64,000 nucleotides of DNA from Bradyrhizobium sp. sGM-13 (GCF_018398875.1 NZ_JAGWDK010000006.1:62001-126000); one strand, 5' to 3'. Shown: positions 1 through 9,474, counted from the stretch's first letter. The notes: generated by a model not told the origin, from the sequence alone. A program made the numbers and translations.

Positions 1-338
1 AAATCCTTAACCCAGCGGGAAAAAAAGCCGTGGACACCCGACAGGATGATCACCAGCGTCAGCTTGGCGTGAAACCAGCCGGAAGTGTACCAATGTCCGC
101 TCCAGGCCATATAGAGCCCGGCCAGCCACGTGATGATCATCGCGGGGTTGATGATCACCTTCAGCAGACGCCACTCCATCACTTTGAAGGTTTCGGACTG
201 CTTCGATCCGACCTCGGCTTCGCAATGATAGACGAACAGCCGCGGCAGATAGAGCATGCCGGCCATCCACGAGATGACGGCAATCACATGCAGCGCTTTG
301 ATCCACGGGTAGGCCGTGATCGTGATCCACTCGTACAT
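1..338 (-). CDS. hemJ: protoporphyrinogen IX oxidase HemJ (C-terminus cut off by window edge)
   Basis: Integral membrane protein of the HemJ family, which oxidises protoporphyrinogen IX to protoporphyrin IX in haem synthesis. The reading frame opens with MYEWITITAYPWIKALHVI and runs off the left edge after about 112 codons; the family is usually about 140-180 residues. The visible part has hydrophobic helices and the conserved histidine near residue 17 (KALHVI), plus later ones in WFHAKL and SGVHGFF. The start is the ATG at 336-338, giving the usual HemJ N-terminus. It diverges from ppsR across a long gap with origin-like features. Confidence 0.88.
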   Translation of the reverse strand, partial: MYEWITITAYPWIKALHVIAVISWMAGMLYLPRLFVYHCEAEVGSKQSETFKVMEWRLLKVIINPAMIITWLAGLYMAWSGHWYTSGWFHAKLTLVIILSGVHGFFSRWVKD

Positions 339-783
339 TGCAGCCGTCCTGATCTCCGGAACATTCCGATCTTCTCAAGCGTCGCAAAGAAGCTCCGCCA
401 GCGTGGGACGCAAGGCATATCCGCAAAGCACCGCTTCCCTAAACTAATAATTTTAGAATCTTAGGTTTGAGTCTTAGTGACGGTGATTTGGACTCATACA
501 AAACCGTCCAGTCTCTTTGCGAGGCTTGTTCACATTCATCACCACTTCGGGCCGAACACCGGATCGTCGTGATAACACCACGTGCATCAATCGCTTGCGA
601 TGTTTTGTGGCCAGCTTATGAAGAGACAAATCCACATCTTCTCACTATCATCGCCGCGAGGCGTTGGACTTGTCCTCGCGTGAGGCCCTGTGAAGAAACC
701 AAGGGTTTTCCCGAGGGTGGCGATCCAGGGCCGGACATCTCGGTTATGCTCCACAGGATTCACAGGAATACACAGGGGTTCTG
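339..783. other. oriC: candidate chromosomal replication origin (oriC) between hemJ and ppsR
   Basis: This 445-base gap has no convincing gene. It holds an AT-rich stretch (about 438-480) and several sequences close to the DnaA box TTATNCACA: TTGTTCACA at 526-534, AAATCCACA at 628-636, TTCTTCACA on the minus strand at 689-697, and three CACAGG units at 752-776. In Caulobacter and Rickettsia the origin lies beside the gene now called ppsR (RP001), followed in Caulobacter by maf, aroE, coaE, dnaQ and secB; nearly the same order starts here at 784. That makes an origin plausible. No box is a perfect consensus and no TTAA-N7-TTAA CtrA site was seen, so the call is inference. Confidence 0.45.
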
Positions 784-1623
784 GTGCCCACGACCGGCAA
801 CTATTTTCATCTTCATCTGGTCTCGGACTCGACCGGCGAGACACTGATCACGGTGGCGCGCGCGGTCGCCGCGCAATACGCCAACGTGACGGCAGTCGAA
901 CATGTCTATCCGCTGGTGCGCAGCCAGAAGCAGCTCGACCGCGTGCTTGACGAGATCGAGGAAGCACCGGGCATCGTGCTCTTCACATTGCTGGAAAAGG
1001 ATCTGGTCGCCCGGCTGGAAGCCAAGTGCAGGAACATCAACATACCGAGCCTTTCCATCATTGGTCCGGTGATGCAGTTGTTCGAGGCATATCTGGGCGC
1101 GGCGACGACGGGCAGGGTAGGCGCCCAGCACGTTCTGAACGCGGAATATTTCAAGCGCATCGACGCCCTGAACTACACCATGATGCATGACGACGGACAG
1201 CACGTCGAAGGCCTCGAAGAGGCGGATGTCGTTCTCGTCGGCGTATCCCGCACCTCGAAGACGCCGACTTCGATCTATCTCGCCAACCGCGGCGTCCGTA
1301 CCGCGAACGTGCCGTTGGTCCCGGGCATTCCGCTGCCGCACCAACTGGAGACACTGAAAAAGCCGTTGGTCGTCAGCCTTCATGCGACGCCGGAGCGGCT
1401 GATCCAGGTCCGGCAAAATCGCTTGCTGAGCATGGGCGCCGATACTCCTAATGATGACTACATCGATCGCCAGGCAGTGGCCGATGAAGTAGCCTATGCC
1501 CGAAAACTGAGCGCCAGATTCAGTTGGGCGCAGCTCGACGTGACCCGGCGTTCGATCGAGGAAACCGCGGCGGCGGTGCTAAAACTGTTCACTGATCGCC
1601 AGCGGCAGCGGCTTCCGGAATGA
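784..1623 (+). CDS. ppsR: pyruvate, phosphate dikinase regulatory protein (bifunctional kinase/pyrophosphorylase)
   Basis: A 279-residue DUF299/PPSR-family protein. These enzymes switch pyruvate phosphate dikinase or PEP synthase off by ADP-dependent threonine phosphorylation and on again by phosphate-dependent removal. The family signatures are visible: [10 protein letters not shown] near the N-terminus and the nucleotide-binding segment [15 protein letters not shown] around residues 150-165. Full length for the family. The start is GTG at 784; no better upstream codon exists and homologous N-termini begin just before [10 protein letters not shown]. It opens a same-strand run with maf only 10 bases downstream. 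This gene flanks the replication origin in several alphaproteobacteria. Confidence 0.93.
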   Translation: MPTTGNYFHLHLVSDSTGETLITVARAVAAQYANVTAVEHVYPLVRSQKQLDRVLDEIEEAPGIVLFTLLEKDLVARLEAKCRNINIPSLSIIGPVMQLFEAYLGAATTGRVGAQHVLNAEYFKRIDALNYTMMHDDGQHVEGLEEADVVLVGVSRTSKTPTSIYLANRGVRTANVPLVPGIPLPHQLETLKKPLVVSLHATPERLIQVRQNRLLSMGADTPNDDYIDRQAVADEVAYARKLSARFSWAQLDVTRRSIEETAAAVLKLFTDRQRQRLPE

Positions 1624-1633
1624 CGCAGCCGAG

Positions 1634-2242
1634 ATGACCATTTGGCGTGGACAACACCCGCTGATTCTCGCCTCGCAGAGCCGCGCGCGGCAAATGCTGC
1701 TTGCCAATGCCGGCATTTCCTTCGACGCTGTTCCTGCCGATATCGACGAACGATCCGTGCAGAACAATTCAGGCCTTTCCGCGCCGGGTGAAATCGCCGG
1801 CCTCCTGGCGCGCGAGAAGGCGTGTTTCGTATCGTCGAAAAATCCCGGCCGTTATGTCGTCGGCGCCGATCAGACGCTGGCATTGGCAAGCCGCCTGTTC
1901 AGCAAGCCGGCTGGCCGCGCTCAGGCCGCGGAGCAATTGCGGCTGCTTGCCGGCCAGACGCACGAGCTGCACTCCGCCGTTGCGGTTGCCCGCGACGGCA
2001 AGCTAGTGTTTTCCGACGTCAGCATTGCCAGAATGACGATGCGGCGCTTGGGCGAGAGCGAGATCGAAGCCTATCTGGATCAGGCCGGGCAGGCGGTCAC
2101 CACCAGCGTCGGTGCCTATCAGCTCGAAGGGCTAGGCGTGCATTTGTTCGAACAGATCGAAGGCGACCACTTCACCATTCTCGGCCTGCCGCTGTTGCCG
2201 TTAATGGCGTTCCTGCGCGGCGAGGGGTTGCTCAATGTCTAG
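1634..2242 (+). CDS. maf: Maf-family nucleotide pyrophosphatase
   Basis: A 202-residue Maf/HAM1-like protein; the family hydrolyses non-canonical or canonical nucleoside triphosphates to monophosphates. Visible signatures are the N-terminal LILASQSRARQ loop and the central VVGADQTLAL, matching the family's catalytic Asp segment. It lies 10 bases after ppsR and 27 bases before coaE, so probably co-transcribed. In Caulobacter aroE sits between maf and coaE; here the two are adjacent and no aroE remnant is evident. Assignment to Maf is firm; the exact substrate is not readable from sequence. Confidence 0.9.
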   Translation: MTIWRGQHPLILASQSRARQMLLANAGISFDAVPADIDERSVQNNSGLSAPGEIAGLLAREKACFVSSKNPGRYVVGADQTLALASRLFSKPAGRAQAAEQLRLLAGQTHELHSAVAVARDGKLVFSDVSIARMTMRRLGESEIEAYLDQAGQAVTTSVGAYQLEGLGVHLFEQIEGDHFTILGLPLLPLMAFLRGEGLLNV

Positions 2243-2269
2243 AATCCTTACTTTGCCAACGGCGATCTG

Positions 2270-2869
2270 ATGCGGATCCTGGGACTCACTGGCTCGATCG
2301 GGATGGGGAAATCCACCACCGCAAAACTGTTCACCGAGGCGGGCGTGCCGGTTTACGACGCCGACGCAGCTGTTCACAAAATCTATGAAGGCGAGGCGGC
2401 GCCCGCCATCGAGGCCGCGTTTCCCGGCACGACGGCGGACGGCAAGGTCGATCGCGCCAAATTGTCCGCCAAGGTGGTGCATGACCCTGCTGCCATCAAG
2501 CAGCTCGAGCAGATCGTTCACCCAATGCTCGGCGCGTCCCGCCAGAAATTCCTCGATGAGGCCGAGCGGTCCGGCGCGCCGGTTGTCGTCATGGACATCC
2601 CGTTGTTGTTCGAAACCGGCGGCGAGAAACGCGTCGATGCGGTGGTCGTGGTCACGACCGATCCGAAAACGCAGCGCGAGCGAATTTTGGCACGCGGCAC
2701 CATGACATCAGAGGCCCTCGACGCCATTCTGGCGCGGCAATTGCCCGATGCCGAAAAGCGCAAGCGCGCGGATTTCGTGGTGGATACCTCGTATGGGCTG
2801 GACCTGGTGCGCGCGCGTATCCGCGACATTCTGGCCGAGGTTGTTAAGATGCCGCAGCGGCGGACCTGA
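2270..2869 (+). CDS. coaE: dephospho-CoA kinase
   Basis: Catalyses the last step of coenzyme A synthesis, ATP-dependent phosphorylation of dephospho-CoA on the ribose 3'-OH. The 199-residue protein starts [16 protein letters not shown] with the P-loop at residues 8-16, followed by [11 protein letters not shown], and the mid-protein [12 protein letters not shown] typical of CoaE. Length is normal. It sits between maf and dnaQ, in an arrangement shared by many alphaproteobacteria. The ATG at 2270 is the only start that preserves the P-loop N-terminus. Confidence 0.96.
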   Translation: MRILGLTGSIGMGKSTTAKLFTEAGVPVYDADAAVHKIYEGEAAPAIEAAFPGTTADGKVDRAKLSAKVVHDPAAIKQLEQIVHPMLGASRQKFLDEAERSGAPVVVMDIPLLFETGGEKRVDAVVVVTTDPKTQRERILARGTMTSEALDAILARQLPDAEKRKRADFVVDTSYGLDLVRARIRDILAEVVKMPQRRT

Positions 2870-2897
2870 TTCGTCGAAACTTCGGCCTTTCACATCT

Positions 2898-3599
2898 ATG
2901 CGCGAAATCGTTCTCGATACCGAAACCACTGGCCTCGATCCGCTGCGCGGCGATCGGCTGGTCGAAATCGGCTGCATCGAGATCTTCAACCGCATGCCGA
3001 CGGGGCAGACGTTTCACCGCTACATTAATCCCGAGCGCGACATGCCGGCGGAAGCCTTTGCCGTGCACGGCCTGTCGACCGAGTTCCTCGCCAGCAAGCC
3101 GCTGTTCACCGAAGTGGTCGAGGAGTTCCTGGAATTCATCGGCGACGCACCGCTCGTCATCCACAACGCCTCGTTCGACATCAGCTTCATCAATGCCGAG
3201 CTCGACCGCATCAAGCGGCAGCCGATTCTGCGCGAACGGCTGGTGGATACGCTGTTACTGGCCCGCCGCAAGCATCCCGGCGTGTCGAATCGGCTGGACG
3301 ATCTCTGCTCGCGCTATGCGATCGACAATTCCCGCCGCACCAAGCATGGCGCGCTGCTCGACGCCGAGCTCTTGGCCGAGGTCTATATCGACCTGATCGG
3401 CGCGCGGCAGTCGCAACTGATCCTGGCGTCGGAAACCCGCATCACGGTTACCAGCGGGATTGGTGATACGCCACGCCGGCAGCGCGAAATACCGCTGGCG
3501 CCGCGAATCACCGAGGCCGAACGCGAAGCCCATCGCGCCTTCATCGCCACCTTGGCCGACAAGCCGATCTGGAACGATTTTCTTCCGGCAATGGCCTAG
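2898..3599 (+). CDS. dnaQ: DNA polymerase III epsilon subunit (3'-5' proofreading exonuclease)
   Basis: DEDDh-family exonuclease that proofreads for the replicative polymerase core. From the ATG at 2898 the protein is 233 residues and begins MREIVLDTETTGLDP, giving Exo I (DTE); Exo II is HNASFDISF and Exo III is HGALLDAELLAEVY, whose His and Asp complete the active site. The frame stays open upstream through coaE, but that extension is a shadow, and the chosen start matches family N-termini. It lies 28 bases after coaE and is convergent with secB, 25 bases away. Confidence 0.95.
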   Translation: MREIVLDTETTGLDPLRGDRLVEIGCIEIFNRMPTGQTFHRYINPERDMPAEAFAVHGLSTEFLASKPLFTEVVEEFLEFIGDAPLVIHNASFDISFINAELDRIKRQPILRERLVDTLLLARRKHPGVSNRLDDLCSRYAIDNSRRTKHGALLDAELLAEVYIDLIGARQSQLILASETRITVTSGIGDTPRRQREIPLAPRITEAEREAHRAFIATLADKPIWNDFLPAMA

Positions 3600-3624
3600 C
3601 GGCAAACAAGCCGCCGCTCGCCTT

Positions 3625-4113
3625 TTAGCTCGGCTTGGCGCCCGAGGCGGCCTGTGCCGCGGCCTGCCGTTCCATGTTCTGGCGGTACAGGCCGACAAAA
3701 TCGACGGGATCGAGCATCAAGGGCGGGAAGCCACCGTCGCGCACCGCGGTCGCGATGATCTCGCGCGCGAACGGGAACAACAGCCGCGGGCATTCGATCA
3801 TAACCAGCGGATGAAGCTGTTCCTGCGGCACGTTGACGATGCGGAACACGCCCGCATAGGCGAGTTCGAAGCTGAACATCACTTTGCCGGCATTTTCAGC
3901 CTTGCCCTCGATCGAGAGCGTCACTTCGAACTCGTTTTGCGCGAGATTGTTCGCCGAAACATTGATCTGGATGTTGATCGCCGGCTGCTGCTGTTGCGGT
4001 GTCAGCGAGGAGGGCGCGTTCGGATTCTCGAACGACAGGTCCTTGGTGTACTGGGCCAGCACGTTGAGCTGGGGAGGGGCCTGTTCGGGAGGCGCGCCGT
4101 TGCCGTTGGTCAT
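3625..4113 (-). CDS. secB: protein-export chaperone SecB
   Basis: A 162-residue cytoplasmic chaperone that holds preproteins unfolded and hands them to SecA. Typical SecB features are present: a polar N-terminus rich in Asn, Pro and Gln, [18 protein letters not shown], the core QINVSANNL, and [13 protein letters not shown]. The start at 4113 ([11 protein letters not shown]) is chosen over an upstream in-frame extension because AGGAG lies about 8 bases before this ATG and the extension has no SecB-like sequence. It is convergent with dnaQ and divergent from the Tim44 gene. Confidence 0.96.
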   Translation of the reverse strand: MTNGNGAPPEQAPPQLNVLAQYTKDLSFENPNAPSSLTPQQQQPAINIQINVSANNLAQNEFEVTLSIEGKAENAGKVMFSFELAYAGVFRIVNVPQEQLHPLVMIECPRLLFPFAREIIATAVRDGGFPPLMLDPVDFVGLYRQNMERQAAAQAASGAKPS

Positions 4114-4541
4114 GAAAATTTCTCCTGAAGCGCTCGCGAGCGCGGCCCGGGTTCGTCTGAGAATGCGTTTTCCGGGCGAGTGGCTATCATAGCCCCGGCT
4201 CATTCCACAAGGACGACGGTTCGGCCGCAGACCAGCCCGGCCGTCAATTGTGGCGGATATGCCTAATACCGTCCCGCCGGCCGCGCAAATGTATCCTAAA
4301 TAATTGAATGTGCGTGATTTCCGGCCATGATCGGGTTTCCCCTCGTCGCCAAAACGCGCTACAATTGACCCGCGCCAAAACGCGCCATTGGCCGGGCGCA
4401 GTTTCATGCCTACATGCTGCAGTCTCGATCGATGATGTAATCTCTGCCGTTCCCAGGGAAATCTCGTAAGAGAGCTTCTCACCAGGGAACGCTCGACCGC
4501 CGGAACCGTTGCCGGCGCTGGAACCAGAAAGCGAATACGAC
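4114..4541. other. 428-base divergent intergenic region between secB and the Tim44 gene
   Basis: No credible gene. Visible structure is a 14-base perfect palindrome (GCGCTCGCGAGCGC) at 4130-4143, just upstream of secB, and a 13-base direct repeat CGCCAAAACGCGC at 4347-4359 and 4373-4385 that flanks a TACAAT hexamer at 4360-4365. This could be a promoter with paired binding sites for the plus-strand operon, but no transcription factor is identifiable. Confidence 0.4.
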
Positions 4542-5243
4542 GTGGATATTTATACCATCATCTTCCTGGCGCTGGCGGTCTTTATCTTCCTGCGCCTGCG
4601 CAGCGTCCTCGGACAGCGCACAGGGAGCGAACGTCCGCCCTATGATCGCGCCGCTCCCAACGTCGTGCAGCGTACGCAGGACAACAACGTCGTTCCCTTG
4701 CCGGGTACCGTCATCGACCAGACGCCGCTGGCGCCGAATGCCGATGTTGCGCCGGCTGATCGTTGGAAAGGCATCGCCGAGCCGGGCACGCCGCTCGCCG
4801 CAGGCCTCGACGCCATCACCGCCCAGGACTCCTCATTCGATCCGCGGCACTTTCTCTCCGGCGCCCGCAGCGCCTACGAGATGATCGTGCTGGCCTTCGC
4901 CAATGGCGACCGCCGGGCGCTGAAGGATCTCCTGTCGAGCGAAGTCTATGAGAGCTTCGAGGCCGTGATCAAGGATCGCGAGAAGCACGAGCAGAAAACC
5001 GAAACGCGGTTTGTTTCGATCGACAAGGCCGAGCTGGTGAGTGCGGAAGCCCGCGACCGCGCGGCGCAACTGACGGTTCGCTTCGTGTCGCAGATGATTT
5101 CGGTCACACGCGACAAGACCGGCGCCATTGTCGATGGCAACCCCGATAAGGTCGCCGATATCACCGATGTCTGGACTTTCGCCCGCGACACGAGCTCTCG
5201 CGATCCGAACTGGAAGCTGGTTGGCACTGGAAGCGCGGGCTAA
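4542..5243 (+). CDS. Tim44/TimA domain membrane-anchored protein
   Basis: A 233-residue protein with one N-terminal membrane helix ([18 protein letters not shown]), a polar Pro-rich linker, and a C-terminal Tim44-like domain beginning near [21 protein letters not shown]. Alphaproteobacterial Tim44-like proteins are relatives of the mitochondrial import component; their bacterial role is not settled. I place the start at GTG 4542, so the helix follows directly; a TTG at 4509 would add eleven polar residues. Its stop region overlaps the proposed start of mltA, implying coupled translation. Confidence 0.85.
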   Translation: MDIYTIIFLALAVFIFLRLRSVLGQRTGSERPPYDRAAPNVVQRTQDNNVVPLPGTVIDQTPLAPNADVAPADRWKGIAEPGTPLAAGLDAITAQDSSFDPRHFLSGARSAYEMIVLAFANGDRRALKDLLSSEVYESFEAVIKDREKHEQKTETRFVSIDKAELVSAEARDRAAQLTVRFVSQMISVTRDKTGAIVDGNPDKVADITDVWTFARDTSSRDPNWKLVGTGSAG

Positions 5244-6819
5244 GACGCGAAGCCTTGCGGGGCTTGCGTTGGGCGTGCTCGCTTTGGCGTGCTCGATCGC
5301 ACCATCGGATGCCGCAGCAGTGCGGCATTCACGCGCGCAAAGGCCTTCGCATCCGCAGCCCGTCCGCCACCTGCCATACCCACCGCTCGAATTCCCGTTT
5401 CAGATTAGCGGCGGCCAGTATGCGCCGGTCGCCTGGTCCGAGATCGCGGGCTGGCGCGAGGACGATCATCTCGCCGCCTACAAGGCATTTCGCACGAGCT
5501 GCAGGCCGATAGCGGCGCAGCAGAAGCCGCCTGCCGATCCAAAGGCACTCGGTATGTCGCTCCGCGATCCCTGCCGTATCGCCAAGGGTCTCGAACTATC
5601 AGATGGCGTGAAGGCGAGGGCTTTCTTCGAGGAGCACTTTCTTCCCTTACGCATTTCGCGGCTTGGTGAAGGCGAGGGTTTTGTTACCGGCTATTACGAA
5701 CCCATCGTCGACGGCTCACGGACGGAGAACGAGGTCTACAAGGTGCCGGTCTATCGCCGGCCCTCGAACCTGTTCGTCCGGGGCACCACGCAGAGCTCGG
5801 CCGGCCTGCCCAACAAGGGCCAGGTGTTCCGCAAGATCGGCCGCCGCAAGCTAGTACCCTATTACGATCGCGCCGAGATCGAGGATGGCGTAATCGCCGG
5901 CCGCGGCCTGGAAATCTGCTGGCTGAAGGACCAGACCGACCTGCTGTTCTCGCAGATCCAAGGCTCGGCGCGGGTCAGCCTCGACGACGGCTCGACCGTT
6001 CGCATCAACTACGATGCGCATAATGGTTTTCCGTATACGCCGGTCGGCCGCATCCTGATCGAACGCAACATCATCCCCAAGGATCAGATGTCGATGCAGA
6101 AGATCCGGGAATGGATGGAACAGAATCCCAATGAGGCCGAGGAGGTGCGGCGGCAGAACAAGTCGTACGTCTTCTTCCGCGAGGTGCAGCTTTCCGACAA
6201 GGATGAGGCGGTTGGCGCCCAGGGCGTGCCGTTGACGCCGGGGCGGTCGATCGCGGTCGACAAATCGCTGCACGTCTATGGCACGCCGTTCTTCATCGAG
6301 GGCGAACTGCCGATCGAATCGGAGCGATCGAAGACACCGTTTCGCCGCCTGATGATTGCGCAGGACACCGGCTCCGCCATCGTCGGGCCCGCGCGCGCCG
6401 ATCTCTACTTCGGCGCCGGCCTCGACGCCGGCAAGGTGTCCGGCCGCCTCCGCCACAATGCCCGCTTCGTGATCCTGGTGCCGAAGAGCCTTGATCCGGT
6501 GGCGCGTGGCCGCAAGATGCCGGTGCCGGACGAGCGACCGTCGGAGACGATCGCAAGACTATTCCCGCAAACCGATCCGTTGAAGGATCCGTCCAAGGAT
6601 CCGAAGAGTGCCGGAAAGCCGTCCGATGTAACGGCGGCGACCAACGCCAAGCCTGCGATGCAGGCGACGACATCGTCCGCAAGCAGGCCCTCGCCGGCGC
6701 CGGCCGTCCAGGCCGCCGTAGCAGAGCCAATACCGCTTCCAGAACCGCGGCCGAACGTTGAAGCGGTTTCGGCAAAGCCGCAGCCGCGTCACCTGCGCCG
6801 ATATCGCCATCGTCGATGA
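5221..6819 (+). CDS. mltA: membrane-bound lytic murein transglycosylase A
   Basis: Cleaves peptidoglycan glycan strands to 1,6-anhydromuropeptides in the periplasm. The MltA core is clear: FVTGYYEP, then the segment with QIQGSARV, and a C-terminal 3D domain containing AQDTGSAIVG and GPARADLYFG, whose Asp residues include the expected catalytic acid. A signal-like segment (SLAGLALGVLALACS) follows a basic n-region. No ATG precedes it closely; TTG 5221, overlapping the Tim44 gene by 23 bases, gives a normal signal peptide and about 532 residues. The tail after residue 440 is low-complexity Pro/Ala/Lys. Its TGA overlaps the smr ATG. Confidence 0.87.
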   Translation: MALEARAKTRSLAGLALGVLALACSIAPSDAAAVRHSRAQRPSHPQPVRHLPYPPLEFPFQISGGQYAPVAWSEIAGWREDDHLAAYKAFRTSCRPIAAQQKPPADPKALGMSLRDPCRIAKGLELSDGVKARAFFEEHFLPLRISRLGEGEGFVTGYYEPIVDGSRTENEVYKVPVYRRPSNLFVRGTTQSSAGLPNKGQVFRKIGRRKLVPYYDRAEIEDGVIAGRGLEICWLKDQTDLLFSQIQGSARVSLDDGSTVRINYDAHNGFPYTPVGRILIERNIIPKDQMSMQKIREWMEQNPNEAEEVRRQNKSYVFFREVQLSDKDEAVGAQGVPLTPGRSIAVDKSLHVYGTPFFIEGELPIESERSKTPFRRLMIAQDTGSAIVGPARADLYFGAGLDAGKVSGRLRHNARFVILVPKSLDPVARGRKMPVPDERPSETIARLFPQTDPLKDPSKDPKSAGKPSDVTAATNAKPAMQATTSSASRPSPAPAVQAAVAEPIPLPEPRPNVEAVSAKPQPRHLRRYRHRR

Positions 6820-7412
6820 AGCGCCGGTCGTCGAGTTTTATTCCCGAATTGCCGGAGCCGCCGCGCCGCAAGCGCGGCCTGAGCGAAGAGGAGCGCGCGC
6901 TGTGGGAGAGCGTCGCCAAGCAGGTCAAGCCGCTGCGCAAGCGGCACCGCGTCTCGAAGCCGTCGGCTGCTCCGGCGGAAACCGAGCACAAGATCGCTCC
7001 GAAACCCGCCGCTTCACCGAGGCACGTCGCGCCGGCGCGACTGGTTGCGCCTTCAAAGCCGGAACCACCGCCGCTGGCGCCGATCGGCCGTCGCGAGCGG
7101 TCGCATCTGTCGCGCGGTCGCAAGGAGATCGATGCAAGGCTCGACCTGCATGGCATGACGCAGACGCGCGCGCATCGCGCGCTGTTAGGTTTCCTGCAGC
7201 GCGCCCATCATGACGGGCTGAGCTTCGTGCTCGTCATCACCGGCAAGGGCAAGGTGGGTACTGAGTCCGAGCGCGGCGTGCTGCGCCGTCAGGTGCCGCA
7301 ATGGCTCGGACTACCGGAATTCCGCGCCCTGGTGGTCGGCTTCGAGGAAGCCCATATCGGCCATGGCGGCGAGGGTGCCCTGTACGTGCGCGTGCGGCGA
7401 GCGCGTTTCTAA
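6816..7412 (+). CDS. Smr-domain protein (MutS2 C-terminal-like DNA nuclease domain)
   Basis: A 198-residue protein with a basic, Pro-rich N-terminal half (PPRRKRGLSEEERALW) and a C-terminal Smr domain showing ARLDLHGMTQTRAH and VLVITGKGK, followed by LRRQVPQWL. Smr domains in other proteins have nuclease or nicking activity; the role of this stand-alone form is unknown. The ATG overlaps the mltA TGA by four bases (ATGA), so translation is likely coupled, and mltA-smr adjacency is common in this family of bacteria. Confidence 0.9.
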   Translation: MKRRSSSFIPELPEPPRRKRGLSEEERALWESVAKQVKPLRKRHRVSKPSAAPAETEHKIAPKPAASPRHVAPARLVAPSKPEPPPLAPIGRRERSHLSRGRKEIDARLDLHGMTQTRAHRALLGFLQRAHHDGLSFVLVITGKGKVGTESERGVLRRQVPQWLGLPEFRALVVGFEEAHIGHGGEGALYVRVRRARF

Positions 7413-7420
7413 TCTCGCTT

Positions 7421-7505
7421 AGAGCGTTTTCAAGCGAAAGCCTGCCCGGGATTTGATCCGGGGTGGACACCGGTTCGCGTCAAGAAAACGCGTCAAAACA
7501 AGAAA
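7421..7505 (+). repeat. Bradyrhizobium-type palindromic interspersed repeat, copy 1
   Basis: Arms GCGTTTTC...CGAA (from 7423) and TTCGCGTCAAGAAAACGC (from 7473) are imperfect inverted copies around a centre containing GTGGACACCGGTTCGCG. The reverse complement recurs at about 30580-30637. It lies between the convergent smr and hslU genes, where it may also help end transcription. The family is widespread in Bradyrhizobium-type genomes by my recollection; function unknown. Confidence 0.7.
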
Positions 7506-7515
7506 CCGTTGACGG

Positions 7516-8817
7516 CTACAAAATAAACCGGCTCAGATCCGAGTTCTTGGCGAGATCGCCGATGTGGTTCTGCACGTATTCGGCATCGACCTTGATGGTC
7601 TCACCATGACGATCCGGCGCGGCGAATGAAATCTCGTCGAGCACCCGCTCCATCACCGTTTGCAGCCGCCGCGCGCCGATGTTCTCGACCGCCGAGTTGA
7701 CGGCGACGGCGATATCAGCCAGCGCGTCGATGGCGCCGTCGGTGATATCGAGCGTCACGCCCTCTGTCTGCATCAGCGCGACATATTGCTTGATCAGCGA
7801 CGCTTCCGGCTCGGTCAGGATGCGGCGCATGTCGTCGCGGGTCAATGCCTCCAACTCGACGCGGATCGGCAGGCGGCCCTGCAATTCCGGCAGCAGATCC
7901 GAGGGCTTGGCAATATGAAACGCGCCGGAGGCGATGAACAGGATGTGGTCGGTCTTGACCGCGCCGTGCTTGGTCGTGACGGTGGTGCCTTCGATCAGCG
8001 GCAGCAGGTCGCGCTGCACGCCCTCCCGCGAGACGTCGCCGCCGAGGCGGTTTTCGCGCACGCAGATCTTGTCGATCTCGTCGAGGAACACGATGCCGTT
8101 GTTCTCGACCGCGGCGATCGCTTCCAGCACGACCTGGTCATTGTCGAGCAACTTGTCGGACTCTTCGTTGACGAGAATCTCGTGCGAGCCTTCAACCGTG
8201 AGCCGGCGGGTCTTGGTTCGCCCTCCAAGTTTGCCAAAAATGTCGCCGATCGAGATTGCGCCCATCTGCGCGCCCGGCATCCCCGGAATCTCGAACATCG
8301 GCATGCCGCCGGAGGATTGCGTCTCGATCTCGATTTCCTTGTCGTTGAGCTCGCCGGCGCGCAGCTTCTTGCGGAAGGAATCGCGGGTCGCCGGGCTGGA
8401 GGCCGGTCCGACCAGCGCGTCCAGCACGCGCTCCTCGGCGGCAAGTTGCGCGCGGGCCTGCACGTCCTTGCGCTTGCGCTCGCGCACCTGCACGATAGCG
8501 ACCTCGACGAGATCGCGGATGATCTGCTCGACGTCGCGCCCGACATAGCCGACCTCGGTGAATTTCGTGGCCTCGACCTTGATGAAGGGTGCGCCGGCGA
8601 GCTTTGCCAGCCGCCGCGCGATCTCGGTCTTGCCGACGCCGGTCGGCCCGATCATCAGGATGTTTTTCGGCAGCACCTCTTCGCGAAGCGAGCCGGTGAG
8701 CTTCAGCCGCCGCCAGCGATTGCGCAGCGCGATCGATACCGCGCGCTTGGCGTCGGCCTGGCCGACGATGAAGCGGTCGAGTTCGGAGACGATTTCACGG
8801 GGAGAAAAGTCGGTCAT
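7516..8817 (-). CDS. hslU: ATP-dependent protease ATPase subunit HslU
   Basis: AAA+ unfoldase that feeds substrates to the HslV peptidase. Begins [20 protein letters not shown]; Walker A is GPTGVGKT near residue 57-64, the substrate pore loop includes GYVGRDVE, an I-domain insertion covers roughly 110-220, Walker B is [10 protein letters not shown], and the C-terminus ends SDLSRFIL, the tail that docks into HslV. About 433 residues, normal length. An upstream in-frame ATG at 8838 would add seven residues; the 8817 start matches the family. It is the last gene of a minus-strand run hslV-GNAT-DUF2585-hslU. Confidence 0.97.
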   Translation of the reverse strand: MTDFSPREIVSELDRFIVGQADAKRAVSIALRNRWRRLKLTGSLREEVLPKNILMIGPTGVGKTEIARRLAKLAGAPFIKVEATKFTEVGYVGRDVEQIIRDLVEVAIVQVRERKRKDVQARAQLAAEERVLDALVGPASSPATRDSFRKKLRAGELNDKEIEIETQSSGGMPMFEIPGMPGAQMGAISIGDIFGKLGGRTKTRRLTVEGSHEILVNEESDKLLDNDQVVLEAIAAVENNGIVFLDEIDKICVRENRLGGDVSREGVQRDLLPLIEGTTVTTKHGAVKTDHILFIASGAFHIAKPSDLLPELQGRLPIRVELEALTRDDMRRILTEPEASLIKQYVALMQTEGVTLDITDGAIDALADIAVAVNSAVENIGARRLQTVMERVLDEISFAAPDRHGETIKVDAEYVQNHIGDLAKNSDLSRFIL

Positions 8818-8868
8818 GGGTCCTAGGTAGGTGTCCAATGTTGCGAGAGCAAGCGGTGCACGAGGCCG

Positions 8869-9474
8869 CTAAATGATCGGCGGGCCACCTTGCCAGAGTT
8901 TGATCGCCTCGAAGGGGTGAATCAGCATGATAATGTTGAGCGTCAGATTGTCGCGAATGTGGAGCGTCATCACCAGCTCGAACAACATTGCAAGAGCGAC
9001 GGTGACTGCCACTGGAAGTTTCCTCGCCATCAAGAAGCCACCGATCATGAAGAGCATATCGGAAATCGAATTGACGATGGTATCGCCGAAATAATCCAGC
9101 GAGATCGTGCCGGCGCGGTAGCGATTGATGATCCAATCGGAATTCTCGACCAGTTCCCAGCCGCCTTCGACCAGGATGGCGAGTATCAGCCGGCCCTGCC
9201 AGGCCAGGCGCGGGAACGCAAGGAAGGCCGCGCCGTAGAACAGGAAGCCGTGCAGGATATGCGATAGCGAATACCAGTCGGCGATGTGCTGGGAGTTTTC
9301 CGAACTCTGCACGATGCCGTGCCAGAGCTTGACGTAGCCGCAGGCGCAGATCGGCAGGCGTCCCATCCCGTACAGGATCGCAGCTTGCGCCGCGAGGATG
9401 GCGGCTGCGAGTAATGTCCAGTGTAGGCCCGAAAGCGTGACTGGAGCTTTCTCGATACTGTTGGTGGAGGTCAT
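8869..9474 (-). CDS. DUF2585 (UPF0314) membrane protein
   Basis: A 201-residue multi-pass membrane protein with hydrophobic stretches at the N-terminus ([19 protein letters not shown]), in the middle ([12 protein letters not shown]) and towards the C-terminus ([14 protein letters not shown]). Conserved-looking polar motifs include [19 protein letters not shown] and GGWELVENS. It fits UPF0314/DUF2585, found in Rhizobiales and of unknown function. It overlaps the upstream acetyltransferase by four bases (ATGA) and lies between hslV and hslU, so it is probably co-transcribed with the protease. Confidence 0.82.
   Translation of the reverse strand: MTSTNSIEKAPVTLSGLHWTLLAAAILAAQAAILYGMGRLPICACGYVKLWHGIVQSSENSQHIADWYSLSHILHGFLFYGAAFLAFPRLAWQGRLILAILVEGGWELVENSDWIINRYRAGTISLDYFGDTIVNSISDMLFMIGGFLMARKLPVAVTVALAMLFELVMTLHIRDNLTLNIIMLIHPFEAIKLWQGGPPII

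Noticed and set aside
467..847. 126-codon frame across the hemJ-ppsR gap
   Set aside because: Overlaps the start of ppsR, has no recognisable product and lies in a region better explained as regulatory or origin sequence.
7660..8826. 388-codon plus-strand frame over hslU
   Set aside because: Shadow of hslU, which has all AAA+ motifs.
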